DNA of 64,000 nt. It comes from Rhodosporidiobolus odoratus. Its lineage: Eukaryota; Basidiomycota; Microbotryomycetes; Sporidiobolales; Sporidiobolaceae. The notes under the pieces are model-generated. The model was not told where the DNA came from, ran no database searches, and worked only from the letters and a program-made list of their open reading frames with translations. Positions 48,545-60,503 of the stretch are shown here, piece by piece; within the stretch, counting starts at the first letter, position 1; each line of letters starts with the position of its first letter. A program made the position numbers and the translations under genes. The stretch is from NCBI GenBank assembly GCA_034387635.1, contig JAOANU010000003.1, forward strand, positions 558,001 to 622,000, read 5' to 3'.

Positions 48545-51500
48545 CTACTGCGCTCCTGCCTTCGAGGCAAGTCGTCGCGACTCGGCTGGGGTGAAGTGGA
48601 GGATGACGCCGAGTACCTGGACGAGGTGAGGCTGCAGGCAGACAAAGGTACCTCAGCGTGAGACGCAGCAAAAGGGAACTCTTGAGGAAAAAGAAGGGAC
48701 GTACCCGCAACTCTGGCTTTTCGAGGAACTGCAGAATGCAACTTCGCAGGTACTCGAAGTTGAGAGCCTCATCTGCCGAGCCGTTCGCTCGAGCAGGTCC
48801 GGTCCCGACTGCGCCGCTGCTTGAAACGGAAGCTGGCGGCGAAACGACGTCGCCCCCGCCAGCAGTCGTTGTCGATGCGAGGGAAGTGGTCGAGCCTGAA
48901 CGATACAGTCCACTGACAGTCGATGCAGGGCCGCCGGCAGGCGAGGAGAAGGAGGAGAAGTAGCCGACGCCGGGATGACGCTGTTTTTCGGAGAGAAGGA
49001 CGCCTGCTTGCAATTTGCGGAGTTCTTCTCGCAAAGTCTGCAGGTTGAGACGAGACTAGTCAGCACGAGACGATCCGCCAGCGTGGAGGGGCACACCTAC
49101 TTTGTTGTTCGAGCGCAAGGTGGATTCTCGAGTCTGCACTTCTTCGAGGCGGGCCTCGAGCTCCGTCGCTCGCTGCAGGAGGTCGGAAAGCTCTTCCCGA
49201 ACGGCAGCCTATGCAACGGAACAGTAGAGGCGACTGATCAGCAGAAGCTCGCTCAAGTAGTGGGAAGAAGGCAGGCTCACCTCGGCTTGTTGAGTCCGGC
49301 CCGCATCCTCCTTGACCGTTTCCAACAATCCCTCGACACTCTTCATCCTCTTCTCCAGATCCGCCTTGGCTTTCTCCGCCTCTTCAATCCTCAACTCCCT
49401 CTTCTGCGAGTTCTGCACGCTCTCGGCGTAGTCCAGATCCTTCTTCGCGAGCGCCTCCCTCAACCTCTCCACCTCTTTCAACCTGTCCTGCAAGTTGCGA
49501 CCGATCTCGTCCTCCGTCTCCCGGCGATCCTTCTCGAGCTGCTTCGCTCGTGTCTCGAGATCTCGTACCTTGGCATCGTGGCGAGTCTCAGCTTCAGCAA
49601 GCAATCGTCGAGTGTTGCCTTCATCTCGAGACGCGTCGTTCCAATGCCGCCGTAGGTCGTCGAGCTCGTCCTGCAGCGCAGCAAGCCGATCCTTCGTCTC
49701 CGCTAGCTCATACTCCATCTCCGCCGTCTTAACCTTGAGCGAATCTTGGTGGGTCGAAGCGGATTCGACCTCAGCCTGTCGAAGCTGAAGCTGTTCGAAA
49801 ACTGAGTCTCTCGCCTGGTTGAGGTCCTTGACGGTCGACTCAAGGTGGGCGATACGAGCGTCCTTGGCCGCAAGGTCCTTTTGCCGTTCCGCCTTAGTAG
49901 TAATCGCCTCAAGCTCAAACTGCCCCTTCTTGGCGCTAGCCTCGCGCTCATACTGCTGCTTCAGACTCGCCGTCTCTCGTTCGAAGCTCTGGCGGAGTTT
50001 GCTGATCTGTTGCTCCTGCGCCGCACGAAGGGCGACAATCTCGGCGTCGAACCTTGATCGGTCGGATTTGAGCGTGTCTTGGCCATGCTTCTCTGCCTCA
50101 CGTAGGCGAGTGAGCTCCTTATCCGTGTCCTCCTTCTCCTGTTCGTTCTTGACGAGCTTTTGACGGAGAGCACGAAGGAGGGAGAGAGCCTTGACGCGTT
50201 TCTCCTCTTCCTCCTTGGCGACCCGTTGAAGCTTGTCGTAGTCCTCGGCGGCTTTGGCGATGTCGGCGCGGGTCGTCGCGGCGGACTTTTCTGCGGCAGC
50301 GATCTTGTCCTGCGCTTCATCAAGGGATTTGTTGCGGGCGCCAAGTGAGTCGCGGAGGGCGTCAATCTCGTCTTGCTGGGATTTGTGTTCGAGGCGGTGC
50401 GTGTCGCGGATCTCTTCGATGCGCTCCTTTTGCTCTATGGAGGGAAACATGAAGCCGGTCAGCTTGAGAGCGGAAGAGCCGGAAGCGAAGTACCGCACGA
50501 GCAAGTTGGCCCGATAGCCGCTTAACTTCACCCTTTTGCAGTTCCTCTTTCGCCTTGAGGTTTCTCAGCTCATCGCCAAATGCTTCGATTTCCCCGACGC
50601 CGGTCAAGGTCGGGAATAGATCAGACACGAGGGTATCGAGTGACGCTTTGAGGGCGACGAGGCGCTTATAGGCGGTGGCGATTTCTGCAAGGTCAAATAG
50701 CAGATGAGTCATACGAACAAAGGCACGAGGCACGAAGAGGAGGCTCACCAGCCGAGTCGACATCTTTCTTTTCCCGGCGCCTTAGTAGGGATGCCGCTTC
50801 AGGCTCGATGGAGGGTTCCGGTTCGTCCGTCTTGACCACGGTCGATGGGGCTGTCGCCTGTGTCTCCGTCTCAGCAGCCTTCTCCGGCTCGACATCGTCG
50901 ACGTCGCTTAGCGTAGGAAGCGCCTCCGGCACTGAATCGTCCGCCCTGGAAAGCGCCTCGACCGGCTTCTCTTCCTCCACCAACTCTTCCTCCTCCGCTG
51001 GCGTTGCATCGCCGACCGAATTTGCCTCCCCAGCCGGCTTCCCCACCTCGGCCGGCTGTTCTGCCTTGGCGGAAGCTTCCTCCTCGACTCGCGCAGCCTT
51101 GTCTTCTTCGACCGGCTTCTCTTCTTCAACCAACGTCTCCTCCTGAACCGGCGTCTCCTCCTGAACCGGCGTCTCCTCCTCGACCGGCTTCTCTCCCTCG
51201 ACCGGTCCCTCGCGCTCAACCAACCCTTCCTCTTCAGCCACCTTGTCTTCCTCAATCGGCGATTCCTCCCCGGCCGATGTCTCCTGCACCGAATGCCCGG
51301 CCTCCAGCGTCGAGGCGACCGCAGGAGACGCCACCTCCTCCGCCGCGTCTTGCAACGGCAAGGGCAAATCGACTCTGCTCGAGCACGGTTCTTCGCTGGC
51401 TTCTTCGATCGGAGCCGTAGTAGTCTGCGGCTCTTGGTCCTCCAGCTTCTCCTGCGGCTTGACGGTCTGCGAGTCTTCCTGCGGCTGTCCCGGCGTCTCG

Positions 51501-53497
51501 ACATCCTCCTCCAGCCCGGCGGGCTGTTCCGATCTATCCGCTTTCTTCGCCGTCTCCTCCTCCTCATTGCCTTTCTCGCTCTGGTCCTCCTTGACTGACA
51601 AGCTGCCCAACTCTTCTCCGACAACTATCGACCTATCCTGCGCCGCCTGCTCGAGCACCAGAGGCGCTTCGTCGATCTCCTCGACAGGTTCCGGTTCCTG
51701 AGCTGGTGGTGATGGTGGTGCAGAACTCTCGGATGCGGGGTCGGCGAGTACCTCTCCGGCAGCCGTAGGAGGTAAGGATGATAGAGTCTCGGAAGGGGGT
51801 ATGTCAGAATCAGGAAGGGGTGTTGCAGAGGAAGGGTCGACGTCTTCTGCAGGGGCGGGGAGCGAAGGCGGTAGCTGTTCGGCGAGAGGATCTGATATAA
51901 CAGGGGAAGCGGCAGGCACTTCCGTCTCGCCCGAGATCTCCGTTGCGAGAGGAAGCTGTTCGAGTGCGTCGTCGTCGGGTTTTGAGGGAGGAAGAGGGTT
52001 TGTAGCGAGCGGAAGAGCGGGCGTATCCGCCCCCTCGACTTCCTGGACGTCCTCAATGGTTTCCGAAGCAGGGATGACTCCAGCGACGTGTGCCTCTGGG
52101 ACGACATCGGGATCGGTAGTGAAGGGAGACTTGACGGTGGAAGAAGTGTTCAAGGAAGGGTCAGGACCGGGTTGTTCAGAAGATGGTGCAGGTTCGTCAA
52201 TTGGGAGTGAATCTGGAGCCGGAGCCGGATGAGGAGGGGACTCGGTCGCAATGGAGGCCACAGAAAGGGATGGGGTAGGAGCGGCGACATCCGTCGGAGG
52301 AGCGGTTTTTTCGACTTGTGCCGCGACGGCCTGCTCTTTCGGCTCCTCCTCCTTCTTCTCCCGCGCCTCGTCGACCTGTGTCGAGTCTTCCTCCTCTACT
52401 GTTGACGTCGAAGCAACAGGGTCGTCCGCCCCCCTCTGAGCGACTTCAGCGGGATCGTGGTCGGCGGCCGCCCCGCCCTGCGGGTCAGGCTGAGGCGTCA
52501 CGGCCGCGACGGCCTCTTCTTCCTTGGCAGCTTCATCTCGCACATCGCTGACAGCCCCTACCTCTTCTTGTGGGGCCGTCTCCCTCGCCTTCTCCGTCGA
52601 AGCCGATGGCTCGAGTTCATCTTCTTCCTCGACCGCACCCACGCCCCAAGGATCTTCGTCCTCATCTTCCTCTTCCTCGGTCACAGGTGGCGCTGCCAAG
52701 CTGGAGGTGCTGACTTGTACAGGTGCGGGCGAGACTACAGGAAGGGATTTGTCTGCTGCTTCAACGGGAGTGCGAGCAGGAGAGACAGACGGTGCGAGGG
52801 GAGGAGTTGATGAGTTGAAGCTATGAGGTTGCGTTGGGGTGAAGAAAGAGGAAGGGGAAGTGCTGATGTCGATCAGAGGCTCGTCGGCTGTGAAACCGAT
52901 GTCGATGAGAGGCGTATCGGCAGGCTTCCCGTTTGGCGCTGATGCCTTGGCCGGCTCTTCCTGTAGCGAGAGTAGGTCCGCACTCTGCTCAGTCCCAGCG
53001 CCCGACCCGCCCTTCTTGGTATCCTCGGGCTCTTCGAGGATACTTCCCTCCCTCTCTGCCCTCTTCCCCTGAGCGACGACGCTCGCACCGTCCAAGCTAC
53101 TTCGTGCTGTGTCGACGCTCGCCCGCGCCACGCTGTCCAGACTCTGACGACCTTTCCGCAAGCTCGCCCTGAGACTGCTCAGAGCGCTGTCGGCGAGCTG
53201 CCCTGCCGACTGCTGTGCGTTGGCGAGAGCTTGAGGCGAGAGAGGAGAGCCTGCACCCTGCACAACACCAATGGCGGAAGCGGCACGGCCAGCAAGATCG
53301 AGGGAAGGACGTGTTCGAGGGGTAGAGGGGGATCCGGCAGGCGAGGAAGCGGTTCGAGTAGGCGGATTGCGAGCGGGAGAAGAAGAGGGGGACGAAGTGC
53401 TCGGGAGTTGCACCGTCTGCTGAAGGGATTGCTCGAGGTCTGCGAGGCCTTTGTTGAGCGTGTCGCCTAAACCTTTGAGGTTGAAACTGCCAAACAT
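48545..53497 (-). CDS. GRIP-domain golgin with acidic N-terminal half
   Basis: The first exon alone encodes about 914 residues from MFGSFNLKGLGDTLNKGLADLEQSL (an amphipathic start) through very long Glu/Pro/Ser/Ala-rich, mostly disordered sequence. After short exons near 50700-50520, a coiled coil of about 500 residues runs on (EIDALRDSLGARNKSLDEAQDKI and onward). The last exons give ALNFEYLRSCILQFLEKPELR plus HLVQVLGVILHFTPAESRRLA, a GRIP-type domain with the key Tyr, which binds Arl1-GTP at the trans-Golgi. Total is about 1,600 residues. Golgins of this type tether vesicles and often bind Rab6, encoded nearby. The N-terminal half contains degenerate repeats. Which yeast golgin (Imh1 or other) is closest cannot be said; the GRIP end suggests Imh1. 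Confidence 0.82.
51080..51260 (-). repeat. degenerate acidic repeats in the golgin exon
   Basis: Units of six to eight residues of the form PVEEEKP or PVQEETP follow one another about ten times on the coding strand, including two identical copies of PVQEET in tandem. They lie inside a much longer Glu-rich stretch. Such tracts vary in copy number between strains. Confidence 0.75.
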
Positions 53498-54059
53498 CCC
53501 GCAGTATCAGATGCTGGAACGCCAGAAAAGGGTAGCAGGGAGAAAGAGGACATTGTCAGCTCTCGTCTTCATCGCGGCAGAATGCTACGTAACGTCGTTC
53601 GTGCCGTTTTGCACGGCCATAGCTTTACCCTTGCTGAGAGCGTCTTGGCGCCGACGCGTACTGCCAGCCGTCACCTTGCCATGCTGAACCCGCCGCTTCG
53701 CAGGACACCGCCTCCTATGCACACGTGACGCAGGTCGACGATGTGCTAGTAATGTTTCGCTTACACTGTCGTTGTACCCCAGCGTCGGCGAGGAGAAGGG
53801 AGGGTCTGCGAGTTGGCGTTGTGGGGAGGATCAAGGGAGGACGGCTGGTCGGGGAGTGAGCGACAATAGAGCAAGAATGGCGAAAGTAGGGTGGCGCCCG
53901 CTATGTTCAGATCTATCCAGGACCTCTGCAGTCTCTTAGCGTTGAATCGAGCAACAGCGGGCAATGCAGAAAGCGAAGCGGAATGCCAAGGTTGCCCACC
54001 AATTCTACACTGCTGTTGGCTTGATACGGTCAGCAAATACCCGACAAGGTTACAGAGTA
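53498..54059. promoter_or_regulatory. divergent promoter region, golgin / helical protein
   Basis: About 560 bases between divergent start codons. No gene is supported; a minus-strand frame at 53761-54213 overlaps the next gene and has no recognisable content. No TATA box is clear. Confidence 0.45.
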
Positions 54060-55190
54060 ATGGCACGCGGCAAGTCAACACCTCGCCGGAATCAACTAGC
54101 CCCAGACGACGACGATTTCTCGCCCACTTCTCCTTCACCCTCCTCGCCTTCCTCCCGTCGACCCACCGCATCCCTAAACAGCTCTCCCGCTCGCTCAGCC
54201 CTCGCGAGAGCACAGGAGCATACGCCCGGCTCGCAGCCGATTCAGAAGAAGGAGAGGGGACCGCTTGCTTTCGAGCAGGAAACGAGCTACCATCAGCGGT
54301 TGAGGTCCTTGCTGGGAGAGCACAAGAAGGCTAGGAAACAGTGGAACGAGCTCGTCATCAGGGGTCTTGTGGGAAGGGTGAGGGCGGCACTCGAGTTGTG
54401 GACAGATGTCGAGTGCGTTTCTTCCTTCTTTTCCTCCGATCTCGCTTCTTTCGATTGCCCCGTCCTGACTCGTTGGATGTCAGGCTCGCGCTTCGAGTTT
54501 TGGAGAAACAGACCCCTGCTGCCGGGGCCATCAAGGCAGGGTACCTCTTTGCGCAAAGTGCCAAGCTGTCTGAGCAGATCGCGGCTGTCGAGGGGGTCTA
54601 CGACAATCTCGTGCGTGCCGTTCCGCCTCACCCACGACCGTGCCTCTCGATGTTCCCGCTGACCTGTATCTCTCTCCACAATCCTCCAGCAAGAGGTCGC
54701 ACGGGCTTTCTCCTCAATCTGCGAGCGTTCTGAATGGTTATTAACAGAGATGAGTAAAACTCGTGGCATACCCGGCGCATATCAGCAGCCCATGTGGGTG
54801 ACCTGGCCATTATCTCGCTTTGGTACGTCCACTCGGGCCATGCTTTCCGACCGTGTCGACGAGCGCTCACAAGCCTGGTTGTGAACAGTTGACGGGCTCA
54901 TCTCCCTCTCGGCCCCCTATGCCGACTCTCTCACCCTGGTCCGCTCCCTCCTCGACACTCTTCTGACCTTCCCACCTCTACCCACCCTTTCCGACCCCGC
55001 TTCACCCGAACCGACCGGATCCCGAACTCCTCAACCCTCCCAACCACCGCAAGAACGGCCTTCGAATGAGCAACTGCAAGCGGCGATGAGTCTGCTCGCT
55101 GTTCAGCCGTTGTTGCCAGGGAAGATGATGAGCGGGAGCTCGGAGGCTTGGGAGGAGGTATTGGGGGTTGAGGTGGGCGGGTGGGCTTGA
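54060..55190 (+). CDS. uncharacterised helical protein
   Basis: Exons 54060-54412, 54484-54610, 54690-54822 and 54889-55190 keep one frame and give 304 residues. The first 75 residues are Ser/Pro/Arg-rich and probably disordered. The rest is predicted helical by eye: RLRSLLGEHKKARKQWNELVIRGLVGRVRAALELW, LRVLEKQTPAAGAIKAGYLFAQSAKLSEQIAAVEGVYDNL, EVARAFSSICERSEWLLTEMSK, and a Pro/Trp turn PMWVTWPLSRF before LISLSAPYADSLTLVRSLLDTLL. No signal peptide or membrane helix is visible. I do not recognise the family. The helix arrangement with a hydrophobic turn resembles subunits of small heteromeric complexes (kinetochore or BORC/BLOC-like), but that is only a guess. The four consistent splice junctions support a real gene. 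Confidence 0.7.
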
Positions 55191-55486
55191 TACGAGTGCT
55201 TTTCGAACCGATGCACAATGCTTGTTGTAAGTAATACTTGCAATCGTGAGTTCTCTCGTTCAGAGAGCGCCACAAGGAAAGAATTGATAGGGACAGCTTG
55301 TATCCGATTGTGCATACTTGAAATAGACGACAAAGAAACGGCCAACAAAACACCCGTGATGGAACCGAAAGAGCACGACAGGCTGGTGAACCCGTATGCA
55401 GGGACGAGATAAAAGCGATGACACAATTCGCTGCTAGGGAGCGACAATAAATAGATGGGGAACAATCGTGGAGATAGTGAGTTTGT

Positions 55487-56329
55487 TTAAATGAGAAGGG
55501 CGGCACCGGCGGCGACGAGGCCGAGGGCGGAGCTGACGACGAGGGTCGCAGCACCGGAGTCGCCGGTAGCAGAGGCGGCGGCGGCACTAAGGCAAAGAAC
55601 TCGACAGTCAGCATGACATGACCGTCGGTAGGGAGGACAAGAAGCTCACTCTGCGGCGCTCGATGCGGACTCTGCGATACTCGATGCAGAAGAGGCCACG
55701 GAAGAGGCGGAGGATGCGGCGCTCGACGTGACGGATGCGGCCGAGGAGGCAGCCGACGAGACTGAGGAGATTGCCGAAGAGATGGCGGATCTGGCAGGGA
55801 CACGAGAAAACAGAATTTAGCTGCCAGAATCGTGCAGAAGCTATAGAGAGAGTGCTCACGAGGACTCGCTGGCTGCGGAGGAGTCAGTGGCAGACTCAGT
55901 GGCTGAAGCCGCCTCGCCGCTGGTGGTGATGGTCACTTGGACACCGGCGGAAGCACAGTACTGTGTTGGATTGTGACGACAGGTCAGTTCCGCTTCTGCT
56001 GCCTGCTAGATAGATAGAGGCAAGATATACCTGCTCGCCGAACTGTACACCGTAAGCGAGACTGTCCGCATCGCAAGACGCTTCCATGCAGGAAACGGTT
56101 CCGTCGATAAAGGCATTGCTGCTGCAGAGGCATTCCGTGTCGGAAGTTGAGCAGGACGTGAGAGCCGCCGAGCTGGTGATGCACTCGTAGACGCTGCAAG
56201 AGGCGCTCGGGTTAGCTGGATGTGTGGGCAAAGGGAGAAAAAGGAGGGGGCTGACCAGGTGGGGACCTGCTGAGCGAAGACGGCGGGGGCAAGAGCAGCG
56301 GCAGCGGCGATGACAACGTAGGGGCGCAT
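55487..56329 (-). CDS. CFEM-domain GPI-anchored surface protein
   Basis: Exons 56256-56329, 56031-56193, 55860-55960, 55650-55790 and 55487-55586 give 192 residues. A signal peptide (VVIAAAAALAPAVFA) is followed by a CFEM domain with eight cysteines in family spacing: PTCVYECITS, LTSCSTSDTECLCSSNAFIDG, VSCMEASC and EQYCASAGVQV. The Asp before the fourth Cys is the position used for heme binding in Candida CFEM proteins. A Ser/Ala-rich stalk of about 80 residues and a hydrophobic end, TLVVSSALGLVAAGAALLI, suit a GPI anchor. Roles in the family are heme-iron uptake, surface adhesion or effector function. The gene is divergent from the SRR1-domain gene. Confidence 0.9.
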
Positions 56330-56932
56330 GATAGCTGGGTAGCGGTGTGAGGTGAGGGGGGTGAAGGAGCGAGTCGGGCGCTGAAGGCAGTGGGAAAGAG
56401 AGCGAGAGTGCGGGAGAAGCAGAAAAAGGAGAAAGCGCGAGGGCAGAAAGCAGAGAGAGATGCGGGTGGCCAAGGGTTGAATGACAGCGAACAAGTTCTG
56501 TCTTTCTCGATTGAGCAGGCGAGGCGAGAACAAAAGAGCGTGGGGAACAAAGGGAATAATGAACCACGACGGCAAGCGGCCAGCCGTGTGTCTGAGCTGC
56601 GACGGTCGACGGTGGCCGACAGATGGATGTTGCACGGCGGCGACAGGCAGCATGCGAGCGAGTTAGGCAGGACGGGCAACGTTCAGCAAGCGACGACAGG
56701 GCGGGAATAGAAAAGGGGGGGTTGTGTCTCATCAGTCTGTGATATCTTATTCCTCCTTCCTGCTTAGAAGCTTCGACTGGCTTTGGACTGGCTATGGTGG
56801 AAGGCGAAGTCGCATAAAGCGATCAAAAGCCAGTGGATGAAAGTTGATCTTTTTTGGGCTTGCCGCTTTTCTTTTCTTCTTTTTCTATTCCTGCGCCGCT
56901 CTCTCTTCCGCTCTCGCCCATTGCCTCTCAAA
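56330..56932. promoter_or_regulatory. divergent promoter region, CFEM / SRR1-domain gene
   Basis: About 600 bases. The half near the SRR1 gene ends in a pyrimidine-rich leader (about 56868-56930). In-frame upstream ATGs exist for the SRR1 gene at 56783 and later, but they would add an unlikely hydrophobic segment. I see no clear GATA-type iron-regulator site. Confidence 0.45.
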
Positions 56933-58118
56933 ATGCCACCTCAGCCTGCGCAAGACGACGGCTTCACCTCCGTCTCCCATAAGAAACCGCCACGTGCTCG
57001 CAAAGGGAAGAATCGTGGACCCCCTCGCGAGCGAACCATCGAGGAGAAACTCAAGTCGCGAGCCAGCGCATTGAAAGACAGTGGCTATCTGACACGGTGC
57101 AGAGGTTCGTAATGTACTACTGAACGGTCTACACGAGCTTATTGACCCTTGTTTGGTGCCGCGACGCGCAGAGTTGGTACGAGAAGCGCTGGCACCCCGT
57201 TCTGCCGGGACTTCTTCACCAGGCTCGACAGCTGAGCCAGCAAAGAGTGGCTCGAAAAGCTGCCCGCGACCTGAACGTGTAGTCTGCCTTGGGCTGGGCA
57301 GTCTAGCCGACTCGCTCAAAGCGCAGGAACAGTATCTCCTTCTCAAGGAACTGCTGGACGAATTGCAGGAGACTGTGCGTGCTTCTACCTGATGTCCTGG
57401 TCCACCCGGTGGCTGATACTCTCTCTACCGCCACATAGATCGACCCGAACGTCAAAACCGAATTTTACGACCCCGCCTTCATTCCCGAAGATTCCGCCTT
57501 CCTGACCTCCCAAGGTTTTTCCGTCCTCCCCGCCGAAGTAAGCATCTTTGCCTTGCTCTCCTGCCTTCACCTGATCTCACGCTCACGCTGGCACGTGCAG
57601 CACCCTCTCCGCCTAACCCGCCCGACCCTCCTCTACATCCCTCATGGTCCGCGAACGCTGTTCGAAGCCCTTCTTCGGGCCAATTGGACCTCATCCGAGC
57701 AATTACAACGGGTCATCATCCTCGGTAACCGGTTAGACCTGTACGACGATCCGACCTACTCTGGATCGTCCAGTCAGAGCGGTAGAAAGGCGCGCCAGGA
57801 AGGAGGAGGAGGGGATGAACTGGGTCACAGCGCAGAGTATATCGTCAAAGCGGGTACGTCCCTGCTTCTAGTCTGGCAGTCTCTCTACCTTTGGTCCTGA
57901 CGTACTCTCTGCGATTGACAGCCAAGCTCTTCAGCATCGTCCCTCTCCCCGACACTAAGGAACACATGCAGGCATTCAACGACCTCGCACTGGAATGGGC
58001 GGTGCCCGAGCGCTGTAAGGCAGAAGAGACGGGATCCTGGCGGGCAGAAGAAGTCGACGACAAGTCGAAGTTGGAGAAGAAACAGAATGCGGTATCTGTG
58101 GACGATGAGAAGGAATGA
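56933..58118 (+). CDS. SRR1-domain protein
   Basis: Exons 56933-57104, 57172-57374, 57439-57537, 57601-57853 and 57922-58118 give 307 residues. A basic start (HKKPPRARKGKNRGPPRERTIEEKL) is followed by the SRR1 domain: RVVCLGLGSLADSLKAQEQYLLLKELL, VKTEFYDPAFIPEDSAFLTSQGFSVL, RPTLLYIPHGPRTLFEALLRANW, LQRVIILGNRLDLY, and a last part with IVPLPDTKEHMQAFNDLALEW. The order GLGS, YDP, PHG, NW, GN is the family signature. SRR1 of Arabidopsis and Ber1 of yeast belong here; they are linked to light signalling or microtubule/heme processes, with unknown biochemistry. The start is the first ATG followed by family-like sequence. Confidence 0.88.
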
Positions 58119-58354
58119 ATGATCACCAAGTTCGGTCCCGCCGGGCTTTCGCTTTGTCTCTCGCGAGACGTAACCATTCTCCCACCTCGATCACTAGCCT
58201 CATTCTAGTTCTGAGCGGGAAAGGGGAAGGATGGTGGAATGTAGACATTGGCACTGACTAACGAGTGAGAAAGCCACCTAAAGTAGCCGAGGCGCGGACT
58301 AAACACACACAGACAGAGGCTATAACCGTATCGAACGACGCTGTCCTCGACGCC

Positions 58355-60149
58355 TCACAACCCCCACTTCCTCCTCCTTTCCCTCTCCTCTTCAACCTCG
58401 AGCAAAAACGTCCTAACGCCCATCTCGTACTCCATCTCACTCCCCGCCCAAGTCTCACCATCCTGCGTCGCACCGTCCGCCCAGATTCCCGCAGCCGACT
58501 CCAGCTCAGCGTCGAGGGGATCATCCGAGAGTGAAGCGATGGAGCAGTCGCACAACTTCGAAGAAGAGGCGAGGGAAAAGTCCTCCCAGGCTTCGGTGGT
58601 TTCGTCGCTGACTGTCGACTGTAGCCGAGGCGCACCGGAAGGAGGGGTATAGGCGAAAGAAAGTGAGGTAGGCGAAGAGGGTGAGATGGGGGACGAAGAG
58701 GAGGAGAACGGATCGGGGAGGACGAAAGTTTCGGCAACGGCAAGGGCGAAGGCGGCGTCCACATCGAATATCTGTTCGTCTTCGGCGAAGCGCGACGAGG
58801 TCCTATCCTCGTCTACTACTGAAAGGCTCAGAGCAACGGACGATGCCAGTGTAGGAGGGAAGGTGGGCGAGGCGCTCAAAAGGGCGGAGCTGTGGGAGGA
58901 AGCGGCGGCATCCTCGCCCCCCGACAACCACCACCAGTGGCCTTCGCCTCTCATCACCGATTCCGAGGGCACCGCCTCGTTGGTATCACGCCAGCGGCGG
59001 ACTTTGCTATCCCACCCGAGTTCTTCTCCATCCCTATCCTGCTCGAATGCTGCTTCGCACCCGCGAATGACGCTCTCCACCCTCTGTCTCGTGATCGACC
59101 CATTTCCGAAAGTGACTCTCCAAAGCCTCCTCCCACTCGCCTCATCCTCCGCAAAACCGCTCGTCGCGCCACCGTGATTTTCAGGGTCGAGGAGTCCAGC
59201 GTGCGAGAGTCGGTTGATCAGGGATCTGAGGCGGTGAGAGTGGGCGTCGTAGGCTGAGGTGATGGAAGCAAAGGAGGACAGGAGGTCGGGAGTGACGAGG
59301 CGCTCGAGGGCCGGGTCGACGCAAGTGGGGGCGGAGGAGGAAGACGCGACGGGAAGGTCGACTTCGGGGTCGACCAGGAGGGTGAGCGTGACCGGCTCAA
59401 CCTCTTTCGCCTTCTCTGAGGCAGCAGCCGGAGAAGTACCGAAGTACCTCGCAAACTCCTCCTTCATCTCCCTCATCTCCATGTGCGGATCCACTCGCCC
59501 TTTGCCCTTGACCTCCTTCGTACTCTCCCTCCTGATCTCCCTCCTAACCTTCTTCCACTTCCTCTCGTCTAATCCCTCTGCTTGGCCCGCCAACGCCCTC
59601 AAGGCCAGCGGAGCATTGTGCACCACGTTGTCCAGGATTCCGAACCCTGATGAAGAGAAGTTACGGGCGGAGCTGAGACCGAGGGTGCTAGTCGTGCGCG
59701 GGACGGTCGGGCGAGGAGTTGGACCGAAGTGCGTGCGAGGAGCGGGACGGGAATGAACGCGACGGGCGAGAGAAGGAAAGGGAGAAGACGAGGTACCGGG
59801 GCGAGGGGCTAGGCGGCGAGCGCTGTAAGGTCCTTGGCGCGGAAGTGCGGCGGTACGAATAGAGCGGAACACTCCGGAGTAGACAGTTTCGAGGGCATTG
59901 CGCCATGTTGAGACGGCGGAGGTAGAGAAGTGGGAACGAGGATGAGCGGCTTGGTGTGGGTTGATGGGGCGTTGAAACTTGTGAGCGGGACGGACGAGCT
60001 TGCTAGCTCCGCCCTTTGTGGCTGTAGCTATAGCTCGACTGAGCGCCTGTGCACGGACAAGGTGGATTAGCTTGCCAGTCGCGAGTGGCGAAAGGAAGGA
60101 AGTGGCGCACCTCCCGAGTATTGACTATCAACCCCGGCGCTGGCCGCAT
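58355..60149 (-). CDS. uncharacterised protein with mitochondrial-type presequence
   Basis: A 39-nt first exon (60111-60149) encodes MRPAPGLIVNTRE and joins through a GT-AG intron to 58355-60046, giving 576 residues. The first 110 residues are rich in Arg, Ser and Ala with a single acidic residue early on (ALSRAIATATKGGASKLVRPAH, RSIRTAALPRQGPYSARRLAPR), as expected for a matrix-targeting presequence. Then come LDERKWKKVRREIRRESTKEVKGKGR, acidic and Ser-rich regions, RLWRVTFGNGSITRQRVESVIRGCEAAFE, and a charged end, FLLEVEEERERRRKWGL. I know no domain here. The long open frame, splice site and codon bias support a gene. It may be a lineage-specific mitochondrial protein. Confidence 0.7.
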
Positions 60150-60503
60150 GGTGTGACCGTAAACAGAGGCTGCTTGAGTACTCTATGCGAGCAGTGAAGC
60201 AAGGTGAGATAATCGAGGTGCGAGAGAGGGGAAGAAGTCGCAACCAGAGAGCCGGCAGGAGGCGGTGCGCGTCCCCTCGGCACAGGCAAACTTGGAAAGT
60301 TTTCTTCTCCTCCTCTTCTTCTTCTAACGCAACTTGGAAAGGATAAGTCTAGTGCGGTTGGTCATGACAGAAAAGGAGTATACTACCGCGAAACCCGAGG
60401 AAAAGGACAGAAAAAAAACCAGCCACCCTCCTCATATCCAACCATCTTTGTCTTATCCCAACCCAGCAGTGTCCATGCTATCCCCATTTCCCCCACATCC
60501 CGC
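60150..60503. other. intergenic, promoter of the mitochondrial-type gene and SLC35C 3' end
   Basis: About 350 bases between minus-strand genes. A GGATAAG site at about 60341-60347 would fit a GATA-factor motif but may be chance. A TTCTTCTCCTCC-type tract lies at 60300-60325. No gene is supported. Confidence 0.4.

Noticed and set aside
50808..52826. Several Ser/Pro/Gly-rich plus-strand frames opposite the golgin exon
   Set aside because: They are antisense shadows of a very long Glu/Ala/Pro-rich coding exon whose base composition keeps the opposite strand open.
56783..56932. Upstream in-frame start for the SRR1-domain gene
   Set aside because: It would add about 50 residues with Trp/Phe/Leu-rich sequence unlike the family; the region looks like a pyrimidine-rich leader.
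58265..59756. Plus-strand frames opposite the mitochondrial-type gene
   Set aside because: They are antisense to a single 1.7 kb exon with strong coding bias, and show no motif.
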